A DNA stretch of 64,000 nucleotides from Serilophus lunatus (taxonomy: Eukaryota > Chordata > Aves > Passeriformes > Eurylaimidae), in the NCBI GenBank assembly GCA_013399895.1, contig VXBA01003150.1:1-64000 (forward strand). Reading direction: 5' to 3'. The position numbers were made by a program, and so were the translations under genes. Below, piece after piece: positions 34,901 to 46,736 of this stretch. Below the pieces are notes generated by a model that saw only the letters and a list, made by a program, of their open reading frames with translations, did not search any database and had not been told where the DNA came from. Positions within the stretch are counted from its first letter, which is position 1. Every line of letters begins with the position of its first letter.

Positions 34901-37900
34901 TCTTTTACAGCAGTGGCCAGAATCCTTTGCCAAAAGATTCTTTAAAAGACTTGATATTTCTGTGTATTTTATTGGTTTGATTGAAATATATCACATACTT
35001 TTGAAAACACAGATAGGACCTAAAAAAAATAGTAAACTATTAGGGAGGGTAGGCCCTTAATAATCAATGAGTTCAAGCATACATTATTCAGCGAAGTCAG
35101 AGATGACGTGGGACTTTATTAAACTCTGAGGTGACTGATTTTTCCTGGTGGTTTCACCTTGTTATTTGGGAAGGATGTCTCAGCACACAGTGACTGGGTG
35201 ATAAAATCTCAGAGGAAAGTCACTGCCAGCAAATATAAGGCAGAGAATACAAGGAAATAAACCCTTGGTTTATACTTTTCATCATGGTCTCAAGTTAGTC
35301 ATTGCCACTCAGGATAGACATTTTGTATTAGTGCTGGATAGGCCACTGAATATGTCATCTCCATTCTTAATGTCAATGAAAAAAGAAACTAGTGGGAGAT
35401 ACAAAGAAAGGAAGAAAGGGAAAGGAAACCTTTGTGTGTCCCTGTGAAATGATATGTCTGTGTATGCTATGTGCAGCACTGAACATGAACCAGATCGATC
35501 TTTAGTCTGAGTTAAGGGTGCCCATTTTATATGCCTTAAAGGATGTTATATACTATATTTGTGTACTACTGTGTATCAGTAGGCTCAGCTCCGAGCCAAA
35601 GCATGTGTGTGTTTCTTTTTGCTCTGCCCAAGTGTGTCTAAGACAGCAGAGTGAGGCTGGCATTTAAAAGCATTTTTATTTTCTCAATTTACAGCAACAC
35701 CTCTATCAGCTCAGTTGTTCAGTAGGAAATAACTAAAAATCTAAGCTAACTTATACAACTCAGTAGTTTAAGAACATTCATTATTTTAAAAAAAGTGTGT
35801 GGGGTTTTGGATAGTTTACAAGGGTCTTTTATCGCTTCTTTGAATGATTGAAGTAGGTGAATTTACATTTGCTTGCTTATTTGCTGTTTTGGACTTTTTG
35901 CAACCATTAATTATACTTTTTCAATCACATGAATGCCTTGCTATTCACCAGTGAACCTTCACAAAGACTCCAACCAGATCTATTAGACCTCTTATTTAAT
36001 GTTTCTGGGTTTTGTTCTCCTATTTCTCTAACAAATGTATGTATACTTTTTAAAATGGTAATATCATATTACTACTCTTTTTCCCATCAAATTCATACCA
36101 AACCTCTTTGAATAAAAATATATGTTTTAACGTGAATTAGCTTTCAGTATCCCAGTTGTGAACAGTTTTTCCTCTACATCTATGAGTTTAGAGTATGTGA
36201 TAGATCAATTTGTAGTCAAAAAAGAAGGGCAAATGAGAATAAAACTAGGAATAGTAAAATAATGACTTCCTCATTGTTTAGGTCTTCTATAATTAATGCA
36301 GAAGTGTTTTCTATCCTGACTCATTAAACTGAGTGTTTGATCTCAACTTTCTTGTAAACAATTTTTTCCTTTTCAGACAGACTTTTTCTACAATAGACTT
36401 TAAGTAATGTTTATAGTTCCTTATTTCTATTATCTTCTCATCCAATAAATGATCCTTCTGTCTCAAGAGAAATTTCAGCATACTGAATTTTCCACAAGTT
36501 GTGACAAAAACTTAAAATCTCAACAAATTTCCTGAAAGTGGTTTTGATTTTTTTTTTTCCATTTTATTGTTAAATGATAGGAAAATTAATCACTGGATAG
36601 CATCTTATAAAATAAAAATTAGCAGGGAACATTTTCATTACTTCTTTTTGAAAATGTTGACAAAGCAATATACTCATTACATTGTTCTGATTTTCCTGAT
36701 TCTGCATTCTTGGCGATTACTCTCTCAGACAACTTCCAAGGAGTTTTTTTAAGAAAGGATTTTTAAGGGGAACATTAAGGTCTACAGGAAGAATCTGGGA
36801 ACTTGCACAATCTAGGAAAGTTTCTCAGATGCAGAAAAAAGCTGAGCATTTGTGAAGTACATTTTAAATAATAGAACCCTGAAGTAGTTCATTTATAAGC
36901 CTACTCCCTTGAAAGATAAGCTCAAAGGATTTAGGGACTCCTTAGCTCTGGCTGGGAACTGGAGCAGTAGTAAAAATAATTGCTTTCCCACTAAACTATG
37001 ATGGGAAATCCATTTAGAACATGCTGGTAAAAAATTTCTTCCTTTGTAGACAGGATTCTGTTTCTGATGAGGAGAATCTAGTCACTGTGCTTCAGAAATT
37101 ATTTCAAGAAGGATCACAATAGTTCAGAGATCTCCGAAGATCAGGGGTTGTTAAGTGTCATCTATGCTGTAATATTTGGGTGTTGGGTTGGGAGCTACAG
37201 TAATTATGTGTGTGGAGGTGAACTAGAAAAACAAATGTGTTTGTTAAGAGATTAATTCAATCATCATTAGTATGAGAGCCGGAGCATTCACAAAGGCCAG
37301 AGACCAGTTTAAACTGGTTTTCATAATCCCCACCCACCTAAATTCTACCAAAGGCATTAATTTAAATGCATTGCATCATCAAGGAAAAAAAAATACTCTC
37401 ACTGGCTGATCAATGAACCTGAGAGCAGGACATCATCACCTAGAAGTTCTTGTGACCTGATTAACCTTTTTGTTCTCTGCAGCTGAGCCCCATTCTTGCT
37501 GACCCCAGCCCTAAGAGTGACATAATGCTCTGCTGCTCTATGGAAGAACACCTGGGTATTCTGTGAAAATCAGTCCGGGTTTTCCCTGGTCCCCAAAGAT
37601 TGTTGACTTTTGATGAAGAGGCTTGCTGTGAGTCCTTTGGGAATGCCTTCCTCTATGATTCTTCAACAGGCTGTATTTGCCATTGCTCTCAAAACAAGGA
37701 AGCAGGAGCAGATGAGCAGAGTGCCAAGATGAGAGTTGTCTGCAAGTGATTGTGGGTGATGTGAAGAAAGGCAGGAAAAGAATGTCAGATGAGATATCAG
37801 TATGTCAGAATCAACACTAGACAGGATTTAGACAAGTTTGGGGTAGGGAATTTTTTATCTGTATCAAAACAGTCATCATTCAAACAGTTTTCTGTTAAAA

Positions 37901-40900
37901 ACGAGATTTGAGATGTTTTTATAATGGTTATAAAAGTTGCTTTGTTTAATTTGTCTGGATATTGCCCTAGGTAGGATTTCTAAAAGCTGTGTGATGTTGG
38001 CCTAAATCTTCTCCCAGCATAATTAAAACCAGCGACCATGGCAAAATTTAATCTGATCTATATCCATTCAAAATAAAATTGAAACTTCCTTCCTTTCTGC
38101 ACTTGTTCCTGGATTCTTATTTGCACCATGATTTTCAACAGAGCTATTCTGTATGAGTAGGGAGACAGACAAGCTGCAATAAACAAGGTGAATTGACTAT
38201 GGCTAGCAAGACCATTTTCTGGGTCCTTTCTTTGAGTATTAGCCAAAATCCATATGGTGTGCTTGGGCAGCTGAGCTTCTGAGTCACAGAATAATGTCAT
38301 TATTGTTTACTTCAACCCACTTTGATCAACCTTACTTGATCAGGTGTGTGATTAAAGGTAGACACTTGATTCAGTATCACCTGGGAGTATAGAGGAGGTA
38401 AAGAAAGCAATTCAGATGAGATGGTCCCAGATAGCAGGGTCAGTGGATCAAATGAGAAGGTGAAGAGGAACTTTTTAATGAAGGCTTTCAGAATAATGTT
38501 AGTTGCTTAAGTCTTGAATTACTCATTGGGATGGTTCTTGTTAACTACATTTTCATGTTGTATAGACACATATTTATTAAAATTTTAAGTACTGTATTGC
38601 CGCTGGAAACCCATAATTAATTGATTAATTTCTTTCTTTCTTTAATGCAAGAACATTATTAGGAAAGAAGGACAGGCCAGTAGTTGCACAGCATTGGGCT
38701 GGGACTTGGGAGTTTCTGCTTCCGTTCCCAGCTCAGTCACAGGTTCACTCTGTAGAAACTTAGCTTCTTGGCTGCTTATAGCTACCCACTAAGGCTGATC
38801 ATCCTTCTTTTCTTAGTTTACACAGTCAGAGCAGGATTCAGGCACCTTCCCATAGGTAAATAATATGATCTTAAGAACACAGTACTGGTTGGGCAGTAGA
38901 TGAAGAGGTTCAGTTGAAGCAATCCCTGCTGGCATATGCTTGAGTCAAATCAAAAGGTGTTAAAAAAAAAAAAATTCAGTGAAAACAATGGTCTTGTCTT
39001 CCTCTATTTTCCTGTACAATATTCTTATGTTGTAGGTACTGGCAACAGATATTTGCATTTTCTAGTCATGAAAGAAAAATTTCTGGTAGAAGGATTGGCT
39101 TGTGCAGTGTTATCTGGAACATGTGTTAAGTAATACATATGTATTAATATTTACAATTTATGTGTGCTTAATCACCTCTCTGCAGACTGTAGTCTACCTA
39201 GGTAACTACTACCCCTTGAATAAAAGTGCTAAGCATACCAGGAAAGAAGTTAAAGTGCAGAGGACTTTTTATGGAAGCTTGCAATTGAGGAATATTTCCA
39301 TTTTCCCTTTGAAGCTGTATAAAGCTGTGTCCTGTAAACCACAGATTTTTTAAGTTTTGTACCACTGTTACCAAGGAAGGCGCCATGGAATCAAACAGAT
39401 AAAAAGTGATTCTGTCTTCATTAAACTCAGTAACAAACTAAAGTGATGCTCCAGGCCACTGAAAGTAACTTTTCAGTTTCATGCCATCTGATCTCTATGA
39501 GGAAGTTCGATGTGTCATTTTTATCTTTCAGATGAGCAAACTGAAGCCTATCAGTGCCAGTGGTGTTCCCAAGGTCAAAACTGAACTGCTCAACAGAGAT
39601 AGCCATCTACCTTGTATTTTCAGGCCAGTCGTTCTCTCATCAGGTGGTGCATCTCAATCTGAAATCATCCCAGTATCCTGAATAGTACTTGGGTAATGGA
39701 AAATATTCTTGGAAATCTTTACAGTCAGTAAGATTATTTTGTCATGTATTTGAGGGGCTAGAAGGAAAAGAAAACAGAATGCATACTATTCTTTCACAAT
39801 ACCCACATTGTAAATCATCCAGATATTAAAATATCAGTAAGCTTTTTAATTACTAATAGTATTGCAGAAACATTCAAGTCTGAAAATAAAATCCAGGGTA
39901 AAGTTGTTACATGTAAAAATAATGAAAAACAGGCCTTATTTTGAAGGATTCTGGGGCCTAAATAAAGTTTTTAAATGTTAAAGCAACTTGAATACTCCCC
40001 TGCCCCATTAGAAGGCCTTTAGGAGGGCTCAAGTCTTCTGTAGATCTTATCTTGTATCTGCCAACCTGCACACACTGAAGCAACAGTAGGAGGTTCAGTT
40101 GTTATTGGTGCACCATACATAAAACATACCTGCTACATTTAGTGTATAATTTACAACTGGCATTGGGTTTCCAATTGAATGATGATGATGATGAGTGTTC
40201 ATTATTGGGCATTGGCATTGGTATAGTAAATTTTAAAAACATTTTTGTCCCTTCTCTCTATTTAGTCCATATGAGTGATGATAGTTCTAATGAAATAAAG
40301 TTCTGTGACTTCTGTAAAACAAACTTCCCTCTCCGTGTGAATGTTTTCTTCACTACATATAGACTGTATTTCACTGGACAAGATGAGTGATTCTATTGCC
40401 ATTAAATAAACCTGTCAATGATTAATCATGAACTCTTTAAACCTGTTTTGGAATGGTCTGTTCAAAACAAAACAAGCTATCAGAAAGATGTTTGCAAGAT
40501 GTTAGCAAATCCATGAACTATGATATGGGTCTATTTCTTCTAAAGATGTCAAAAGGTTAGTTGGGGTGTGATATTGGAAGTGACCTACATGAACTACACG
40601 GCAGTAACATGGGCTTGAGCAATGTAGACTTTGTCATAGTTTTAAATATCAGAAGGAATAAAACCATCTCATTGGTTATTTCAGTATTCTGTGCTTTTAT
40701 TCCTATTAAAAAGAAATAGTAGAATGAAAGATCTAGTTCAGTAGATACATGATCAGTATGAAGGTAGTTGACATGGTTTCATGATTTAGATTTAGAATTG
40801 AAATTGTTTTCGGTAGAGAAGAGGGACTATAATAGCTCATGGCAGTGTGTGGTACACCGGGCACACATGCATGTGCTCACTGTTTTAGTTTCAACCTGCT

Positions 40901-43900
40901 GTAGCATCTTATTGCTGCTGCTATAATGAAATGCTAGGGAAATACCTTGTTAAACTTTAGTTTAGCATTATTAAAAACAAAACAGTAATTACAAAGCATC
41001 ATAAATGAAAGAGAAAACAAGAGGCTTATAACCATTTTGTAACATAGTTTGTCCTTGACCACCATGACATGTCATTTGCCTAGGATTTGATGAGTAACAT
41101 AATCTCTGTGTTTGTGACCTTTACAGCCAGAATTAGAAGGAATAAATACAAAGGAAAGGGGGGCAGGGATGAAGGGAGGGCCAGGGAAGAGGGGAGAGGA
41201 AGGAATAAAGAAGAAATCGAAGAAGGAGCATCCAGACAAGATTTATCTATGTTCTGTCTCCATGTTTATCTGTGTTTGTAATGACAAAGTTACACATGTG
41301 GGTAAACAAGTACAAAAGAAAGAGTTGTCACAAATGGGGAAATGTATTTCATGTCACCACTCGATCATGGTCACTGTTGTTAACTGGAAATATTCGGTCA
41401 GCTTGATCCACCAGCATTTAATTCATATTGGAAAAAAAAAAAAAGAAAAAGAGAAACAAGCAGTTCTTGTTTTCATTTGAACCATTTAAAAGTGTGTGAG
41501 AGGGCAAGGAGAATGAGAAGTGAGTGTGCACATGTGGTATGCTCATGTGTGGGAGTAAACAGCTTGCTACTTGTATTCCCACCACCTTCCCAAAGCAGTA
41601 ATTGAAATGCAAAGAGAACTGAGATAGATGAAGAGACCACATCAGCCAGGGTAGGAAATCCATCAGGGAAGCATATCTATACTCTCTCAGCAGTACGCAG
41701 CTGCAGTCAGAGTGAGAAGGTACAGGCAATTATTTTGTCACCCATATACGGGCTAAGGATTCGGCAGAAGATTTGGCCCTGGATAGTCTTTGGAAGAGCG
41801 CTGAGGTGATTTGATACGCAGCTGTCCGCTCCGTGCACGCTTCATCACTGCAAAAATTCTGATTTCTGGTACCAAGAATTAGTATCTGTTTCCAATGGTT
41901 CCAGACACAACTCCTCATTTCCAGTAGGGTTCTAATTACACAGTGTTAGAGCTAAGCTCCTCCACATGTTCAGAGGCAATAGAGGGGATGTCACAGCTAA
42001 TATTTAAATAGCTGAAGATTGTCAGCTTTGGCTAAATAACAGATTATCTTTGTGAGTCCTGTTTCATCAATACTTGCTTTGTTTCCTCCTCTTTTTTTGG
42101 TTGGCTCTAGTTTTTATCTAGTTATTAACAGCATTAATTAAGCTGAAGATGATGTAGCAGTATAAGTAACAGCATGGGGAACAGCATGGTCACCTGAATG
42201 CAACAGGCTTCTGATTCTGTAAGTACTACTCATATTTTTTTCTCAGAGACTTGCAAACAACGACTTCTATGGTTGGTGGAATTCTAATATTAGGTTAATT
42301 TCATTTGTCTGTTTGTGATTTGGTTCTGTGTGGATGTTGCAATGAAAGATTAATCAAGCAGACATGCAAGGGATCAGTGGGACCTGCTGTTCTGGGGAAA
42401 TATGTTTAGCCTGGAATCAAAGTAAAATAACCTTTGAAGTCACAGGGACTTATTAAGTAGTTGTTAAAACAGAACACTGATGTAATCGCCTTTTAGGTTG
42501 GAAACAGCCTTCACAATTACTCAAAATTAGTATAATCCCACTAGTGACTGAACAACTAGATCTAATTTATAGACTCTTCTGGTGACTTAATTTATAAAAC
42601 AACCATTAAATTACTAAGGCCAGGCTCTCTAATTATGACTGGGGTGAGTGTAAGGGGTGGGTAGAAGGCCACAATTTAAATTTAATTGCCCCTTTTATTC
42701 CCATCGACAAACTAATATGTGGTCTGGAAGAGAACTATTTTCTGAATTTCCAATTTGCATAAAGAGTGCTGATAGATTTAATAAAGCCTTTCCAGTTTGT
42801 TCAGATTTGTAATGTTAACAAAAACATTTACGTCTGAAATTTTCTAATCTCAAAATGTTGAAATTAATGTGATTTTCATCTCTAAAGAGAAAAGGATATG
42901 AGGAAAACTCAATGACAATACACAGCTTCTGGTAGTACTTCTTTCAGATATCTGAAGAAAGAGAGTTCTGATACTAAAAGAAGTTTTTTAACTGCTTTGT
43001 TACAGCAGACTTTAAAACCAGAACAACCCTAATATAAGCCTTCTGCAGAAAAAAAAAAAAAAAAAGACAAACCAAACCAAAAAAAACCAACCAAACAAAC
43101 TGTACTCTTTGTTTCAGAAATTTTATGAAATTCTGGCTATGTTCTGTTTGGACACAGGAGTTGATTATGGACAGATAATTCTTTCTCACTTAAGTGTGCA
43201 ATATCTCAAACAACCAGAGAAAAACAGTCTATGATATGTTAAACATTAAATCCTTTTGAAACACTCTCTGTACTACATTATAACTTTATTTTTCTCATTT
43301 TCCCACAGTACATAAGGGTTGCTTGGGGGTTTTTGTTCGTGTTTTTGGGAGGTTTTTTTGCTGTGAAGAAGAGGGAGAGTCCCGCTTAAAAGAGATGCAA
43401 ATACTTGAATCATATTCCCATGTAAAGCCATAGTCCATCGTTTGGTTTAGGGAAATACAAATTCAGTGTTACCAGTTGTTACTGCTGATCACTGCAGTTG
43501 GCCCTGTCTGCTCTCAAGCATTCTCAGCATAGTCAGATCCAAGCAAATATGAGAACACACAGATAGTGTATACATTTGCTATTAAAAAAAAGATCACCAA
43601 TAAAAAAGTAAAACAACTGGGTTTTACCAAGAATCCTTGAACTTAGCCTGCCCTCAGAAACTCTATCTAATCTTGCTTAGATAGTGTATGCAATCATCTT
43701 TCACGTCTGGGAACGAATCTAGGACCAAGAGAACTTCATCTTCCCAGGATATTAGAGACTGTGTTCCTTGAAGAAGAGGATGCAAACAGGTTGTGTTGGC
43801 TGGAAGCCAGAAGAGAAGCAACAACAGTAGAAAAATTCTAGAAATATTTTCAAGCAGAAGCTGCAAGGGCAAAAAGCTTATTTTCATTGATAGCTTGTTA

Positions 43901-44798
43901 CAGTTCTGAAGGGGGTTTATATGAGAGTGAGGAGCTGAATTCAGTAAACCAGAGACATTTTCCAGCTCCCGTGGAAAGCAGGAGGCTCACTTGAGTCATA
44001 TCCCATCAGCATTAGGAGAACAAGCATAACGAAGAAACTTGTCATCTCCAAATTAATTAATCTGTGTCCTTCGATTTCCAAATGGGATCAGTGCTCCTGT
44101 TCCTCTTGGACCTTGGCCCTTCCCACGTCCCATGGAGGTTATCCCATGATAAGGGGCAAAACTCCGTTTAACAAGTTACAAATACTTGTTGCAGCCCCAC
44201 AAAAGGAGGGTTCCTTCATTCCAAACATGCACCTTATTATCTAATGCAAATCTGTGGCTTCCTACATTTTGTGTCCGCTTCTGTGTGCGCTGCTGTAATG
44301 CCACAGGATGCTCCAGGCTTTTGCCTTGAGTTTTGCCTTGAATTTTATGCCTTTCCTCCATCATTTATCAGCTGTAGTCAATGACTGGCCATATAAGTAA
44401 ACGGGGCTATGAAATAAATAGGGGTGTGAATATAACAAGCACCAGATAGTCCATGATAGCTGTCTGTCCATGTGCTGCTGCCTTGATGAAACTGAGGGAA
44501 TTTGTCCCACTTTCAGTAAGTACTGAGCTGCCTCACATTTCCTTACATTTATCAAATTGCATTTGGCAGATGCTACGGAGTATTTGATATCTTTGAAGTC
44601 CACATCCTGTCTTACCTCATGGTAACTTGTTTGTTTAGATGTACCCTACAAGAGACAATGATTATGAGAAGATAATATGATTGTACATGTAGATTATTGT
44701 AGACAGTTAAAATGAAATATTATGGTTTTATTATGCTGACATTTTAGTCTATAACACGGTTGAATTTATTAACTTTGACATTGTGTCCATGAGACCTT
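34901..44798. other. AT-rich intergenic DNA between serpin A and serpin B, no gene seen
   Basis: About 10 kb with short open frames only, the longest 103 codons. I searched by eye for serpin exon motifs on both strands and found none. A poly-A plus AACCA-rich tract lies at 43049-43100. Older repeats that I cannot recognise may be present. Confidence 0.55.
43049..43100. repeat. Poly-A and (AACCA)n low-complexity tract
   Basis: A 17-base A run is followed by AAACC/AACCAA units. It is the complement in character of the GGTTT tract near 10.7 kb. Confidence 0.8.
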
Positions 44799-44804
44799 TA
44801 TATA
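44766..44804 (+). promoter_or_regulatory. Weak candidate promoter of serpin B
   Basis: TTATTAAC (44766-44773), the complement of the HNF1 half-site GTTAAT with two more matching bases, lies about 25 bases upstream of TATATA (44799-44804). That is 127 bases before the exon 2 acceptor. Liver promoters of the SERPINA1 type use HNF1 and a TATA-like element, but chance matches are common in AT-rich DNA. Confidence 0.2.
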
Positions 44805-44930
44805 TACTATGTACATTAGATATTTGCACTTGCACTATGTAATATTTATGCTAACAAACTATTTATTATTCCTTACTACCAAGCACATCATTACCATCTG
44901 CACATTTAATGACTGTTTCTTTCGTGACAG

Positions 44931-45575
44931 AATACTTTGAAATGTGCCTGTGTTTACTCCTTGCTGTTCTTTGTGCTGTAACCCATTGCCGCCATGAAGA
45001 TATTTGCCATGAAGTCAATAATACTAATCTGCACGATGGAAGAGAAAATTTACTAATGTATCACTGTGACAAGCAGAGCTCTACCTTTGCTGATTTTGTA
45101 TTTAGATTTTACAAGCAAGCTATATCAAAAGAAGATGATAAAAACGTTTTCTTTTCTCCTATGAGCATCTCCACTGCCTTTGCCATGCTGGCTGTTGGTG
45201 CTAAATCAACCACCCTGTCTCAGCTTTTTGAGGGACTGGTCTTTGACAATCTAACTGAGACTCATATACAAAATATACACGAGAGTTTTCACAACGTTTT
45301 ATCAGTACTGAACTGTGCTGCTTCTAATATTATATTAAATGTTGAGAATGCCCTTTTTACAGCTACTTGGTATGAACCACAGGAGTCATTTTTACAAAAC
45401 ATGAAACAACTTTATGAGGCAGATATTTTTTCTACTGATTTCCATGAACCAAAAGAAGCTAAAAACCAAATCAATAAATATGTGAAGGAGAAAACCAAGG
45501 GGAAAATTCCTGAATTAGTTGGTTATCTTGATCGAAGTACTGTATTGGTTCTTCTCGACTTCGTTAATTTTAAAG
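44931..45575 (+). pseudogene. Serpin B exon 2 with mutated splice donor
   Basis: The acceptor TCTTTCGTGACAG ends at 44930 and the ATG is at 44942, after 11 untranslated bases. An ATG at 44909 in the same frame lies before the acceptor and is not preferred. The exon ends at 45575; the next two bases are CT, where serpins A and C have GT. Confidence 0.85.
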
Positions 45576-46736
45576 CTAAGATATTTAGCATAATAATTCC
45601 AATAGAAGGAGTATTTGATGCAAAATAAAAATTTTGGGGAACTTCTGGTACTTTATTGCCAGAGTGACTATTTAGGAAATAGCTTAATTGTGCAGGACCA
45701 TCAAAATAAAGATTAGATCTGGTCAACCCTACTGGTCAATGGTAGGGTATCTGATTGTTGAGAAATACCGATTGCTTGATTTTGACCCAATTTGCCTGAA
45801 AGCTGTGGTCACAGAAGTCCCACTCCAGCAAACTCCTCATAGACAGGGATCCACTGCACATAGTCTCACTGGTCTGAGAGCATAATGACTAGAGATGTTT
45901 CTGAGATCTCTATGCTAACTGTAAATGCCAGTCAAGCTTGGTGGACTGGCATCCTAGCACAAGTAGATCTGCTGTTTCGTGGTAGATCTGCTAGGTGCAC
46001 TGCATGAAAACTTGGGACATAGCATCTTGAGGGCCTGTTCCTCTGGAGCCTTGCTCAAATGTTCGGACACTTTAATCTGCTGACAAATTCCTCACCAGAT
46101 TGAATGCAGTCATCTTGCATGGGGTACAGCCTAATAAGAAAGGCATCAGAGGATCCTGTGTCTGAATGTTTAAGTGATTGTATTTAAATGACATAACAGG
46201 TATTACATATTGCTACAATAGAAGGACCCTCAATTGATCCTCATCAACCTACTGCTGTTTTTCAGCAAGGCAGGACTCACACTAACTATGCTGATCTTAC
46301 AGCACGGCTAAAATGGTTTATTGTGTGCTGTGCAGGAGGTTGAAGTGATTTAGCAATCATATTCTCCCATAAATAGCATTCTACACTTAAGTTGGTCTAA
46401 TTTAGATGAACCATTTTTTATGATCTTGATGTTAGAGTGCAATATCTTCTCTTTTCCTTCATTAGCTTCCTGGAAAAGATCTTTTGATCCTTTGGATACA
46501 TATGAGGATGATTTTTTTGTGAACGTAACTGCATCGGTTAGAGTCCACATGATGCAGCGTGAAAGTATCACTGATACTCATTATGACCAGGATCTGTCTT
46601 GCACGGTGATAGAGCTGCCTTACCAGGGCACTGCACAAGCATTGCTCATTCTACCTGACAATGGAAAGATGAAGCAAGTGGAAGATGCTCTCTCCAAGGA
46701 AACTGTTTGTAAATGGGATAACAAACTTGTGAAAAG
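44942..46736 (+). pseudogene. Clade A serpin B: two open exons, broken donor, no 3' exons found
   Basis: Exons 44942-45575 (634 nt coding) and 46466-46736 (271 nt) have exactly the lengths of serpin A and read as a serpin without stops. They hold a signal peptide (MCLCLLLAVLCAV), NVFFSPMSISTAFAML, the F-helix region, then SWKRSFDP, RVHMMQRE and ILPDNGKMKQVEDAL. Two sequons are visible (Asn26, Asn103). Three things argue against function. The exon 2 donor reads AAAG then CTAAG instead of GTAAG. The shutter Asn is Asp (LLDFVNF). And no exon 4 or reactive-loop exon was found up to serpin C. Read through, exon 2 would end 17 codons later at 45626-45628. The open frames suggest recent loss. An unusual short transcript cannot be excluded. 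Confidence 0.8.
46466..46736 (+). pseudogene. Serpin B exon 3, intact
   Basis: The acceptor CTTCATTAG ends at 46465. The exon is 271 nt, open throughout, with donor GTAACT after AAAAG. It shares the GKMKQVEDAL segment with serpin C, so B is closer to C than to A here. Confidence 0.88.

Noticed and set aside
44909..44941. Upstream in-frame ATG as the start of serpin B
   Set aside because: It lies before a good splice acceptor (ending 44930) and would place 11 polar residues ahead of the signal peptide; the ATG at 44942 fits the family.
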